A stretch of 64,000 nt of DNA from an uncultured Lachnospiraceae bacterium (GTDB lineage: Bacteria > Bacillota > Clostridia > Lachnospirales > Lachnospiraceae), in NCBI GenBank assembly GCA_910585545.1, contig CAJUFN010000002.1, forward strand, positions 184,428 to 248,427, read 5' to 3'. A program made the position numbers and the translations under genes. Each line of letters opens with the position of its first letter. The first letter of the stretch is position 1. Shown in pieces: positions 8,506-17,868 of the stretch. Below the pieces are notes generated by a model that was not told where the DNA came from, did no database searches, and saw nothing but the letters and a program-made list of their open reading frames with translations.

Positions 8506-9093
8506 CTAAGTAAGGCTTGTACCAAACAGCTTTCTCAAGCGTCTTGCGGCAAATGACTTTGCCGTCTCTTTACGCAGCATCTGCTGCTGCCTGATCAAAC
8601 AATCCAATTTTTGATATCGCTCTTCTTCTTGTCTTTCTTTCGCCTGAAACAGATAATCCATCTCTTTAATTACTTTTTCGGAAACATATTCTCCAACCTT
8701 TTGACGTAAGACCTCATTATTCTCTAATAAAGTTTCCTTCATGATACTGCTGATCAGATTTTCTACCTGGGTTACCGCTTCCGGTGTTTTTTCTATCTTT
8801 GTATCCTCATTCAAGTTCTCTGTTGTCTGATCCTGCACTGCTTTTTGCGCCATTCCTTTCTTGGTCTTAAGTAAATCCGGGATTACTTCTTTCAATTCTT
8901 TTAAGAACATGCCTTGTTCTTTTAACCGCTTAATGCAGTGAAACAATCGGATGTCATCTTCTGTATAGTACCGATGACCCATCTCGGTACGCTCGATTGG
9001 AAGTTCCAGTTCTTCTTCCCAGTATCTTAATACATGGGCTTCTACATCTACCTTCTTCGATGCTTCAGAAATCATGTAACGAACCTCTCCCAT
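8506..9093 (-). CDS. MerR-type transcriptional regulator
   Basis: The product has 195 residues. An N-terminal MerR helix-turn-helix (about residues 6-70) is clear: YMISEASKKVDVEAHVLRYW, then GHRYYTEDDIRLF and a wing. The second half is a charged, probably coiled-coil region (KERQEEERYQKLDCLIRQQQ) with no ligand-binding cysteines, so it is not a metal sensor of the classic type. It resembles the group with a DUF3967-like tail. The ATG at 9093 has an AGGGGGTG site; an upstream extension would encode an unconserved hydrophobic segment. It lies downstream of dnaB on the same strand with a gap of about 145 bases. Confidence 0.85.
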   Translation of the reverse strand: MGEVRYMISEASKKVDVEAHVLRYWEEELELPIERTEMGHRYYTEDDIRLFHCIKRLKEQGMFLKELKEVIPDLLKTKKGMAQKAVQDQTTENLNEDTKIEKTPEAVTQVENLISSIMKETLLENNEVLRQKVGEYVSEKVIKEMDYLFQAKERQEEERYQKLDCLIRQQQMLRKETAKSFAARRLRKLFGTSLT

Positions 9094-9237
9094 GAAAACA
9101 CCCCCTATTTTAAATAAGTTGCACAAAACAATGAAAATGCTTATGTACAAGTATATCATACCATAACATAAGCATCTTAAGGTCATTTTCCTTTCGTCAA
9201 ATTTTCCCTGAATCTTCTTTCTTTTTCCAGATTTTCC

Positions 9238-10581
9238 TTAATTCTGACGTATATAATTTGCAAATTTTGTATAGTTCGGAAGCCAGGTCAGATTCACCGT
9301 TCCGATCGGACCATTTCTTTGTTTGGCGATAATGATCTCTGCTACGTTTGGCGTCTCCGTATCTTTATGATAATAATCATCACGATAGATAAACATTACA
9401 ACATCCGCATCCTGTTCGATCGCTCCGGATTCACGAAGATCCGAAAGCATCGGCCTGTGATCCGGTCTTTGCTCCACGGCACGGCTAAGCTGAGATAACG
9501 CGATTACCGGAACATTCAATTCTCTCGCCACGCCTTTTAACGCCCTTGAGATGTCAGAAATCTCCTGCTGTCGCGATTCATTCTTATTACCTGCGCGTCC
9601 GGTCATAAGCTGAAGATAATCAATGATGATAATATCCAACCCTTGTTCCATTTTATATTTTCTGCATTTTGAACGAAGCTCTGTGATCGAGATACCAGGG
9701 GTATCATCAATGATCAATCTTGACTGCCCCACGGTTCCAGCCCCTTCTATCAGCTTTTCCCAGTCAGAGTCTTTTAAATTCCCTGTTCTAAGAAGCTGCG
9801 CGTCTACCTGAGATTCCAATGAAAACAGACGGTTCACCAACTGTTCTTTCGACATCTCAAGACTGAAGATTGCAACCGCTTTATGTTGTTTAAACGCCGC
9901 ATACTGTGCAATATTTAATACGAATGCCGTCTTTCCCATAGAAGGTCTCGCCGCAACTAGGATAAGATCCGATGGCTGAAGTCCGGATGTTTTATAATCA
10001 AGATCAATAAATCCCGTCGGAATCCCCGTCACACTTCCTTTGTTCTTAGAAGCTTTTTCCACACGCTCAAGCGCCCTTAAAACCACTTCATGTATCGGCG
10101 TAAAATCTCCTGCGCTTCGCCCTTTCTGTGTGATTTCAAATACTTTCTTTTCCGTCGTGTCTAAAATGACATCCAACGGTTCTCTCCCCAGATAACATGC
10201 ATTTGCAATCTCTTCATTTAACCTGATCATATGGCGCAATGTCGCCTTTTCCGCCACGATTTCCGCATAATATTTAATATTAGCAGAAGTCTGTACCGTT
10301 GTGAGCAAATCTCTGGCAAATTCAAGGCTGCTAATCTCCGGCGGAACATCCTTTTCCTTCAGCTTATTCTGAAGAGTGATAAGATCCACGGCTATCCCTT
10401 CAGTATAAAGTTCTACCATCGTATCGAACATCACTCCATAAGCACTTTGATAGAAATCTTCTCCCCGGATAATCTCTGACGCGACTAGAATCGCTTCCTT
10501 ATCCATCAGCATAGCCCCTACTACAGATTGTTCCGCTTCTATACTATGCGGAGGCACACGTTTGATAAGCGCTTCCTCCAT
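9238..10581 (-). CDS. dnaB: replicative DNA helicase DnaB
   Basis: The hexameric 5'-3' helicase of the replication fork, 447 residues. The N-terminal DnaB domain (PPHSIEAEQSVVGAMLMDKE, about residues 9-110) is followed by the RecA-like ATPase. Walker A is ARPSMGKTAF near residue 212, Walker B is IIIIDYLQLM, and the late motif AKQRNGPIGTVNLTW is present. No intein is seen. It lies 12 bases after rplI, in the gdpP-rplI-dnaB order conserved across Firmicutes, and is probably co-transcribed. Confidence 0.97.
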   Translation of the reverse strand: MEEALIKRVPPHSIEAEQSVVGAMLMDKEAILVASEIIRGEDFYQSAYGVMFDTMVELYTEGIAVDLITLQNKLKEKDVPPEISSLEFARDLLTTVQTSANIKYYAEIVAEKATLRHMIRLNEEIANACYLGREPLDVILDTTEKKVFEITQKGRSAGDFTPIHEVVLRALERVEKASKNKGSVTGIPTGFIDLDYKTSGLQPSDLILVAARPSMGKTAFVLNIAQYAAFKQHKAVAIFSLEMSKEQLVNRLFSLESQVDAQLLRTGNLKDSDWEKLIEGAGTVGQSRLIIDDTPGISITELRSKCRKYKMEQGLDIIIIDYLQLMTGRAGNKNESRQQEISDISRALKGVARELNVPVIALSQLSRAVEQRPDHRPMLSDLRESGAIEQDADVVMFIYRDDYYHKDTETPNVAEIIIAKQRNGPIGTVNLTWLPNYTKFANYIRQN

Positions 10582-10593
10582 GAACCTCTCCTC

Positions 10594-11040
10594 CTAGCTT
10601 TGTACCACTTCTACTTTTAATTTTGCAGTCACCTTTGTATGAAGTTTGACCGGAACCTCATGTGTTCCAAGCGTCTTTAATACTTCTTTCAATTGAATCT
10701 TCTTTTTGTCTATATCATAACCTAACTGTTCTTTTGCCGCTGCCGCGATCTCCTTAGAAGATACAGAACCGAAAGTTCTTCCGCCCTCTCCTGTCTTAAT
10801 TCCAACCTTCACTTTACCTGCTTCTAATTTTGCCGCCAACGCCTGCGCCTCTTCCAGCTGCTGCTGCGCTACTTTTTCTTCATTGGCCCTCTTTAACTTT
10901 AAATCGTTCAAGTTTTTATTTGTCGCTTCCAAGCCAAGCTTTTTCGGCAAAATAAAGTTTCTTGCATAACCATCATTTACATTCACGATCTCTCCCTTTT
11001 TTCCAAGAGATTTTACGTCTTCCAATAAAATTACTTTCAT
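10594..11040 (-). CDS. rplI: 50S ribosomal protein L9
   Basis: A 148-residue large-subunit protein that binds 23S rRNA through two globular domains joined by a long helix. The family signature is visible at the start (KVILLEDVKSLGKKGEIVNV, GYARNFILPKKLG), the linker helix is charged, and the C-terminal domain includes GGRTFGSVSSKEIA. The length is normal. It lies between gdpP (26-base gap) and dnaB (12-base gap). Confidence 0.97.
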   Translation of the reverse strand: MKVILLEDVKSLGKKGEIVNVNDGYARNFILPKKLGLEATNKNLNDLKLKRANEEKVAQQQLEEAQALAAKLEAGKVKVGIKTGEGGRTFGSVSSKEIAAAAKEQLGYDIDKKKIQLKEVLKTLGTHEVPVKLHTKVTAKLKVEVVQS

Positions 11041-11066
11041 TCTTTAAGTCCTCCTATAGCGCTCTT

Positions 11067-13112
11067 TTACAAGTCCCCTTGTCCTATCATATCATCAATT
11101 ACTGTATGCAAATCATAAAGCGCGCGTCCCATATCCGTATGCCCAAACTGTGCGCCGGCAATATTAATATGACCGCCTCCTCCAAGCCGTTCCATAATAA
11201 CCTGTACATTTACCTCATCAATCGCCCGGGCGCTGATATATATCTTTCCATTATAGGTCGTAAGAACAAAAGAGGCCTTAATATTTGCAATGTTCAAAAG
11301 TTCGTTGGCAGCCTGCGCTCCGATAATTGTCGGGCTTTGGATTACTGCATTTTCACATGTAGCAATCGCAAATTCCTGACGGTAGATCTGCGCGCCTCCA
11401 ATAATCTCTGCTTTTGCCTGATAAGCTTCCATATCATCACGAAATAGTTTTCGTACATATGTGATATCCGTACCGCAGCGTCTTAAGAATGCAGCGGCTT
11501 CAAAAGTACGCACGCCCGTTCTGTTCATGAAATTGTTTGTATCGATCATGATCCCTGCATACATACTATTTGCTTCCATCGGCGTCAAGTTGATATCATC
11601 TACAATATACTGTAATACTTCAGCTACCATCTCACATGCAGAAGAAGCATATGGCTCAATATAAGACAGCACTGCATTTTCGATCACCGTACTGCTCTGT
11701 CTGTGATGGTCAAGTACTACGATCGTCTTTGCCAGCTTCAAAAGCTCCTCGCATTCTGTCATCTCCGGTTTATTCGTATCTACCACAACCGCCATCGTAT
11801 TCTCATCTACATAATAACGAATTTCTTCCGATGTAATAAACAAATCTTCCGGATATTTCGGATTATTTCGGAATACTTCGTACAATGGACGCACGGAAGT
11901 AGTAATATCATTGATCACAATATGAGCTTTCTTCTTCAAATCTACTGCTGCACGGTAAATACCCATAGCGGCACCGAAAGAATCCACATCCGTAATCTTA
12001 TGTCCCATAACGATCACTTTATCTTTTACCGCAATAAACTCACGCAGCGCCTCAGCTTTTACTCTTGCTTTTACACGAGTATTCTTCGATGTCTGCTCAC
12101 GCTTTCCACCGTAATAACTGATTCCTTCTTTATCCTTGATCACCGCCTGATCACCGCCTCTGGCCAATGCAAGATCAATGGCAACACGCGCGTAATTATA
12201 ACTTTGCGCATATGTGTCTTTGCTCATTCCAAGCCCAATACTAAGTGTGGCAGGCATCGTATTTCCAATACTCACGCTCTTGACTTCATCCAAAAGAGAA
12301 AACTTATCCTCAACAATCTTTTTAAAATACTCTTTCCGGATCGCGATAAAATATTTATCCTTTTCCAGTTTCTTGGCGATTCCATTCATATCTGCGATAT
12401 ATTGGTTAATCTTACGGTCAATCAATGCAAGCAATAAAGACTGTCTTACTTCTTCTACACTTTCCATTACTTCCTCGTAATTGTCTATGTAGATAAGACC
12501 AGCCACCAGCCTTTGATCTTCATTCTCCCGGATAACAGCATTTAGCTCAGTCACATCCGTCAGATATACAGAAATAAAATATTCTTTATCATGAGGAAGC
12601 TTAAAAAGCTGTTCTGTCTCGACAAATCCTTCCACGGATACCCGCCTTAATTCTGCACGATAACAGCGCTCTCCTACCTTAACTTCCAATACTTTTTTGT
12701 TTTCGTCATTTGGGAAATTTCCTTTCCGCAAATCAGGAATGAATTCCTTCATATATACGTCTTTAATAGAACTTTTCGAAAATTCTTCCAGAAAAACATC
12801 ATTTGCCCACATAATCTTTCCGTCTTCCAATGTAATGGCATACGGTACTGCAAGCTCTTTTAACAGTGTATTCTGCACCACTCCGTACTGCGCAGCAAAT
12901 TCCACCAAATCAGCCAGGATCAGTGACTTATTATAAAAATACAAAATAAATACAATCACCGCATATACGGCAACAAACGCTGCCATGATCACTCCTGCCC
13001 GCCTGTCTGTTTTAAATATCCAGATATCCATGGCAATCAGAAGGAGCGTCATAATTGCCGGCCATTGTATATAAAGTCTTAACTGCCCTTTTAATTTTAC
13101 ATTCTGTTTCAT
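11067..13112 (-). CDS. gdpP: cyclic-di-AMP phosphodiesterase GdpP
   Basis: A membrane-bound enzyme that hydrolyses c-di-AMP and so affects cell-wall and potassium homeostasis. The 681 residues show two membrane segments in the first 60 residues, a PAS-like domain, a degenerate GGDEF domain (about 170-310), a DHH domain with VMGHKITDVDSFGAAMG, VVVDTN and the signature VVLDHHR, and a DHHA1 domain with GGGGHINIAGAQ. The catalytic aspartates and histidines of the DHH part look intact. It heads the gdpP-rplI-dnaB cluster; a TATAAT-like hexamer lies about 35 bases before its ATG. Confidence 0.95.
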   Translation of the reverse strand: MKQNVKLKGQLRLYIQWPAIMTLLLIAMDIWIFKTDRRAGVIMAAFVAVYAVIVFILYFYNKSLILADLVEFAAQYGVVQNTLLKELAVPYAITLEDGKIMWANDVFLEEFSKSSIKDVYMKEFIPDLRKGNFPNDENKKVLEVKVGERCYRAELRRVSVEGFVETEQLFKLPHDKEYFISVYLTDVTELNAVIRENEDQRLVAGLIYIDNYEEVMESVEEVRQSLLLALIDRKINQYIADMNGIAKKLEKDKYFIAIRKEYFKKIVEDKFSLLDEVKSVSIGNTMPATLSIGLGMSKDTYAQSYNYARVAIDLALARGGDQAVIKDKEGISYYGGKREQTSKNTRVKARVKAEALREFIAVKDKVIVMGHKITDVDSFGAAMGIYRAAVDLKKKAHIVINDITTSVRPLYEVFRNNPKYPEDLFITSEEIRYYVDENTMAVVVDTNKPEMTECEELLKLAKTIVVLDHHRQSSTVIENAVLSYIEPYASSACEMVAEVLQYIVDDINLTPMEANSMYAGIMIDTNNFMNRTGVRTFEAAAFLRRCGTDITYVRKLFRDDMEAYQAKAEIIGGAQIYRQEFAIATCENAVIQSPTIIGAQAANELLNIANIKASFVLTTYNGKIYISARAIDEVNVQVIMERLGGGGHINIAGAQFGHTDMGRALYDLHTVIDDMIGQGDL

Positions 13113-13366
13113 ATTTACGCCCTCAAATGATCAGAGTTATAAACTTTATTATACCACCAAATCTCATATTAGGGAAGATGCAACTTCTTTTGCCCATCCA
13201 AAAGAATATGTCACCGCTCTTTTCCATCCTTTTATTCTCTGTGTTTTTTCGTTTTCTTATCAAAATCTCCCAAAGTAGTCTGCTCTTTATGTGTGAAATC
13301 TATAATATTTTTATGTTTTTAGCATTCTAGAATTTTATTAAGCAGTCTCTTGTTTTTGAAAAGAAT

Positions 13367-14107
13367 TTACTGTTCAAATATTTTTAACCTCTTTGCAATT
13401 TCCTCCGGCTCTGGTAATAATGCTTTCATATTATCTGGTAACGTATTGCTTAATCGATATGTAGCCACACCTATTGGAGCATTTGTTTGTTTCAATGCAT
13501 ACTCTACATATGTTTTATCTTTACTTTTACATATAATAATACCAACTGATGGATTTTCATCAGGCAACTTTATCTGCTTGTCCAATGCTGTTAAATATAA
13601 TTGCATTTTACCTGCATATTCTGCCTCAAACTCCCCTATTTTCAATTCTATAGCTACCAAACTTCTTAATCTCCTGTGAAATAGCAAAAGATCTATATAC
13701 AAATCCCTACTGCCAGCCATTAAATGATATTGATTACCTATAAATGTAAAATCTCCACCCATTTCAATCAAAAATGCTCTAATATTATTAACCAACTGCA
13801 TTTCCAACTCATATTCAGAATACTCTGGGGATAATTCTGCACAATCAAAAGTATATTCATCTTTGATGGCCAATTTTGCCTGTATCCTATGTTCTTCTGA
13901 CATTGTAAGCTCAAAATTAGTTTGATTAAGCAAATATTTTTCGTAAGTTTTTGCTTCAACAAAGTTCATTAAAATGCGCTTTGTCCAACCATAACGCTTT
14001 GTCATTTGAATATAGAATTCTCTTTCTAAATCATCCTTACACTTTTCCATAATAATGATATTATTACTCCAACTAATTTCTCGCACCAATGGTGCGAGTT
14101 TTTCCAT
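13367..14107 (-). pseudogene. N-terminally truncated YhcG/DUF1016-family nuclease
   Basis: The 246 residues match the C-terminal two thirds of YhcG/DUF1016 proteins, which normally have about 340-380 residues. Present are REISWSNNIIIMEKCKD, LEREFYIQMTKRYGW and the PD-(D/E)xK core (DLYIDLLLFHRRLRSLVAIELK with the E-x-K motif). The N-terminal DUF1016_N helical domain is missing, and the open frame starts at an ATG with no ribosome site, inside what should be mid-protein. The catalytic residues appear intact, so a shortened active protein cannot be excluded. No restriction or defence partner lies next to it. A 19-base palindrome (14080-14098) falls inside its first codons. Confidence 0.7.
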
Positions 14108-14194
14108 ATTATAACTTTCAAGATACTAAAACACAATGCATCTTGCACATGTTCCATTGAATTATATCTATACTATTTCCTCTTAATTTTAAAA

Positions 14195-14260
14195 ACCCCG
14201 TACATATTGATTTATGCAAGCAGCGTTCACACTGCATTGCAATCTCAATATATACGGGGT
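14195..14260 (-). terminator. terminator of the aconitase gene, with nested hairpin
   Basis: On the minus strand ACCCCGTATATATTGA pairs with TCAATATGTACGGGGT with one mismatch, followed by TTTTT. Between these arms a second hairpin can form (GCAATGCAGTGT with ACGCTGCTTGC), making an unusually long two-part stem. Confidence 0.85.
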
Positions 14261-14268
14261 ACTTTCAT

Positions 14269-16560
14269 TTATCCTCTATAGTAATTGATCAGACAACCTT
14301 TTAAAATAATCTCTCTCTCATTATCCGTCAAATCTCCAAGCTTAAATGTCACTTCTTTCAATTCATCTTTCACAATGTAAGCTTTTATCTCATCCGTTTT
14401 TTCTTCCACCGCTTTTCTTACATCCGGTACAAAGATATAATCGCCATTTTCAAAGGAAAGCGCTTCATGATTCTCATCTGTCAGGAACGGCAGCATACCC
14501 CAGTTAATAAGGTTTGAGCGATAACGTTTTGTCGCATATTCGTTAGCAATGTTCGCCCATCCGCCGAGTACCTTCTGGCAGGAAGCTGCCTGTTCACGAG
14601 CGGAACCATCTCCTGGTTTTACTGCAAAGATTGTACTTCCAATTCCCAAATTACCCTCGCCGGCATCCGGGAACATGGTATGCACTTTTTCCATTACCGG
14701 TTTTAATTCCGGCACTACTTCTAATGGACATGTGCCTGATTCGATTGCTTTCTGTCCTTTTTGCACTTCCTTCGCGCGTCCTACATACGCAGGGTCTTTT
14801 CTTGACAATGCAAACTCTGCAAGTCCAAGCGGATTCGAACGGTAAGAAGATGTCTCACCGGATGGGATCAACTCATCCGTTGTTGTTACCGGATCATGAA
14901 TTTCAGACACTACCTTCAAAAGTAAGTTTTCCGGAAGCGCTGACATCGCCGGCCAGTCTTTGATATTTGGTCCAAACTGAATCTCCACATCCGGTTCGGC
15001 AACACCTCTGCTGTCAAATACGCGGTTTGCATAGATATTGCTGTCGAAATGGTATTTTGGATTGGTGTATTCTACATCCAAATCCGTTGCCGGAGTCAGG
15101 AATCCTTTGTTCGCTGCAGTTGCTGCAATAGAACGAGCATCCATAAGTGCCACGGAAGAAATCTGTCCGCTTTGCAATTTAGAACCTTCTCGGTTCGGGA
15201 AGTTCCTTGTAGAATGACGGATACTAAAGGCATTATTTGCCGGAGTATCACCTGCACCAAAACATGGTCCGCAGAACGCCGTCTTTACAATCGTACCTGC
15301 TGCCATAAGATCAGCTACCGCACCGTTTTTCACAAGTTCCATATATACTGGCGTACTCGCCGGATACACACTAAATGTAAATGCATCAGAACCAATGTAT
15401 TTACCGCGAATAATATCTGCTGCCGCGCAGATATTCTCAAATCCACCGCCGGCACATCCTGCGATGATTCCTTGCTCTACATATAATTTTCCATTACGGA
15501 TTTTATCCTGAAGACTATATTCTACTGCCCCGTCGAGGCTCACCAAAGCCTTCTTCTCCACATCATGAAGAATGTCTTTTAAGTTTGCATTTACCTCATC
15601 AATCGTGTAAGTATTACTTGGATGGAACGGCATCGCAATCATTGGCTTCACTTTACCAAGATCCACGTATACAAGACCATCATAGTAAGCAACCGCTCCC
15701 GGATTCAATTCTTTGTAATCATTGCTTCTTCCATGAATCTCATAGAATTCCTGAATCTTCTCATCTGTTTTCCAGATCGAAGAAAGACAGGTTGTCTCGG
15801 TTGTCATAACATCAACACCGATACGGAAATCCGCGCTCAATTTCTCCACGCCAGGTCCAACGAATTCCATAACTTTGTTGTTCACATAGCCGTTGCCAAA
15901 AGTTGCTCCGATAATCGCGAGCGCCACATCCTGAGGACCTACTCCCTTCATCGGTTCGCCGTCTAAGTATACTGCAACAACCCCCGGCATCTTAATGTCA
16001 TATGTCTTGTTCAAAAGCTGTTTTACAAGCTCCGGACCGCCTTCTCCCATTGCCATTGTACCAAGCGCACCATAACGAGTATGGCTGTCGGAACCAAGGA
16101 TCATCTTACCTCCGCCTGCAAGCATCTCTCTTGCAAACTGGTGGATGACTGCCTGGTGCGGCGGTACATAAACTCCGCCGTATTTCTTCGCGCAGGTGAG
16201 CCCAAACATATGGTCATCTTCATTAATTGTTCCGCCAACCGCACATAAACTGTTATGGCAATTCGTAAGTACATATGGGATCGGGAATTTTTCAAGACCT
16301 GATGCTCTTGCAGTCTGAATGATTCCGACAAATGTAATATCATGAGAAGTCAATTTGTCAAACTTAATATTCAAACGCTCCATATTGCCGGATACATTAT
16401 GCTCTTTCAAGATTCCATAAGCAATTGTATTCTTTGCCGCCTCTTCTTTTGCCACTGTGCTGCCTGTCTTAGCCGCAACTTCCTGAGCCGCCTTTGGCCC
16501 GTCTGCCACAATTTCGATGCCATTTAAAAGATAAGCACCACCATTATATAATTCGATCAT
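14269..16560 (-). CDS. aconitase-family hydratase
   Basis: A 763-residue [4Fe-4S] (de)hydratase of the aconitase superfamily; the likely reaction is citrate/isocitrate interconversion. The catalytic domains show LTNCHNSLCAVGG, GGGKMILGSDSHTRYGALG, a cluster-ligand region GIIAGCAGGGFENI and KTAFCGPCFGAGDTPANN, and the swivel domain follows near residue 600-700 (KRYRSNLINWGMLPF). The architecture fits the clostridial YbhJ-like group usually annotated as hydratase rather than AcnA or AcnB, so substrate specificity is not certain. It starts 14 bases after the CdaR-type regulator gene and is probably in the same transcript. Confidence 0.88.
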   Translation of the reverse strand: MIELYNGGAYLLNGIEIVADGPKAAQEVAAKTGSTVAKEEAAKNTIAYGILKEHNVSGNMERLNIKFDKLTSHDITFVGIIQTARASGLEKFPIPYVLTNCHNSLCAVGGTINEDDHMFGLTCAKKYGGVYVPPHQAVIHQFAREMLAGGGKMILGSDSHTRYGALGTMAMGEGGPELVKQLLNKTYDIKMPGVVAVYLDGEPMKGVGPQDVALAIIGATFGNGYVNNKVMEFVGPGVEKLSADFRIGVDVMTTETTCLSSIWKTDEKIQEFYEIHGRSNDYKELNPGAVAYYDGLVYVDLGKVKPMIAMPFHPSNTYTIDEVNANLKDILHDVEKKALVSLDGAVEYSLQDKIRNGKLYVEQGIIAGCAGGGFENICAAADIIRGKYIGSDAFTFSVYPASTPVYMELVKNGAVADLMAAGTIVKTAFCGPCFGAGDTPANNAFSIRHSTRNFPNREGSKLQSGQISSVALMDARSIAATAANKGFLTPATDLDVEYTNPKYHFDSNIYANRVFDSRGVAEPDVEIQFGPNIKDWPAMSALPENLLLKVVSEIHDPVTTTDELIPSGETSSYRSNPLGLAEFALSRKDPAYVGRAKEVQKGQKAIESGTCPLEVVPELKPVMEKVHTMFPDAGEGNLGIGSTIFAVKPGDGSAREQAASCQKVLGGWANIANEYATKRYRSNLINWGMLPFLTDENHEALSFENGDYIFVPDVRKAVEEKTDEIKAYIVKDELKEVTFKLGDLTDNEREIILKGCLINYYRG

Positions 16561-16574
16561 TTTCGATTACCTCC

Positions 16575-17660
16575 TTATTTTTTCAAGTATTTCATATGTT
16601 CTGATACCATCATTGCTATCTTAAATGTAAGTGCATCATCAAAAACACGTACATCAAGTCCTGTAATTTTCTGTATTTTTTCCAGACGGTACACAAGCGT
16701 ATTACGATGCACGTACAGCTGCCTTGCCGTCTCTGAAACATTTAAATTGTTTTCAAAAAATTTATTCACTGCATTTAGCGTTTCTTCGTCAAATTGTTCC
16801 ATGGCACTTCCGTGAAACACTTCCTTCATAAACATCTCACAAAGTGATATCGGAAGCTGGTAGATAAGCCTCCCTATCCCAAGCTCATTATACGCAAGAA
16901 TCTTACTGTGAGAATAAAAAATACGCCCGATATCCAACGCCATTTTTGCCTCTTTATAAGATTTTGACACTTCTCTTAGCTCATGGACTAATGTGCCATA
17001 TGCGACGCGCACAGTTACCATAGCTTCAGCGCTGATATTATCCACGATTACCCGCGCCGTCTTTTCTATCTGCTCGTAATCGTCTTGAGACCGGAATGTT
17101 TTCACAAGGATTACATTTCCTTCCTCAATCGTAGTAATGAAATCCTTCGCTCCTGATGCATATAAACTTTTGACCGTCTCATGAACGATACTGCTATCCT
17201 CTCGTTTGGGTTCAATCACATATACCACTCTTAGCGCTTCCATCTCAATATGAAGTTTCTTTGCCTGATTATGGATATCTACCAAGAGTAAATTATCCAA
17301 AAGTAAATTCTGAATAAAACGATTCTTATCAAGATGCGTCTGATATGCCCGAAGCAAGGCTTCAAACTGGCTGCTGCAAAGTCTTCCGATTATTTCCGTA
17401 TCCCCGTCGCAATCTTCCATAAGAAGAATATAACAAGGCAATTCATCTCTGCATATCAGGAACAACGCTGCTTCTTTTGTAATATGCACGCCGCTTACTG
17501 GCATTTCTTTTAAAAACCTTTCAATCTCCGGCTTTTTTTGCTCCGATTCAAGGTGCGTCTTTACAAGACACGTTCCACTCATATTCCAGATAGAACTTTT
17601 TGCCTTCGTAATCTTTTCTATGGACTGCAATGTCTGCTGTAATACACTATTCGTTAACAT
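16575..17660 (-). CDS. CdaR/PucR-type transcriptional regulator
   Basis: A 361-residue regulator. The C terminus (about 300-355) is a PucR-type helix-turn-helix: NKFFENNLNVSETARQLYVH, RNTLVYRLEKIQKITGLDV. The centre (about 180-290) resembles the GGDEF-like domain found in CdaR proteins (VAYGTLVHELREVSKSYKEA), and the N terminus resembles a sugar-diacid recognition domain. Such proteins often control genes for organic-acid use. It immediately precedes the aconitase gene with a 14-base gap, which suggests it controls or is co-expressed with that gene; this is inference. Confidence 0.85.
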   Translation of the reverse strand: MLTNSVLQQTLQSIEKITKAKSSIWNMSGTCLVKTHLESEQKKPEIERFLKEMPVSGVHITKEAALFLICRDELPCYILLMEDCDGDTEIIGRLCSSQFEALLRAYQTHLDKNRFIQNLLLDNLLLVDIHNQAKKLHIEMEALRVVYVIEPKREDSSIVHETVKSLYASGAKDFITTIEEGNVILVKTFRSQDDYEQIEKTARVIVDNISAEAMVTVRVAYGTLVHELREVSKSYKEAKMALDIGRIFYSHSKILAYNELGIGRLIYQLPISLCEMFMKEVFHGSAMEQFDEETLNAVNKFFENNLNVSETARQLYVHRNTLVYRLEKIQKITGLDVRVFDDALTFKIAMMVSEHMKYLKK

Positions 17661-17725
17661 CGTTCCATCCTCTCACTTTAAAATCCCTACGCCAAGCATA
17701 TATGCAAGAACAAAGCGTGGTCAGC

Positions 17726-17828
17726 TTTTGCTGACTGCCTCCGCCCACGCAAGTGCGTATCCTCCCGGAAGGTTTTGTCTTATAGGAAAGGCTTTCACGC
17801 TTTAGCGCGACAAGGTATTTCCTATAAG
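17726..17828 (+). repeat. dispersed structured repeat, copy A
   Basis: A 51-base core (17726-17776, from TTTTGCTGACTGCC to GGAAGGTTTT) matches 45286-45336 with two substitutions. In both places it is followed by a hairpin whose arms differ in sequence but keep pairing; here CTTATAGGAAA (17779-17789) pairs with TTTCCTATAAG (17818-17828). It lies between pgi and the CdaR-type gene, just beyond the pgi terminator. Confidence 0.8.
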
Positions 17829-17834
17829 AAGAAT

Positions 17835-17860
17835 AAACGGGGAAACTGCTTTCCCCGTCT
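17835..17860 (-). terminator. terminator of pgi
   Basis: ACGGGGAAA (17837-17845) pairs with TTTCCCCGT (17850-17858); the minus-strand read-out continues into TTTATT. It lies nine bases after the pgi stop. Confidence 0.8.
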
Positions 17861-17868
17861 TTGATAGC

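Noticed and set aside
11703..12437. A 244-codon plus-strand frame antisense to gdpP
   Set aside because: The composition (rich in His, Ile, Cys, Arg) is typical of the complement of a coding strand, and gdpP is certain.
14080..14098. Perfect 19-bp palindrome as a regulatory operator
   Set aside because: It lies inside the codons of the YhcG remnant, far from any promoter, so an operator role is not supported; kept only as an oddity.
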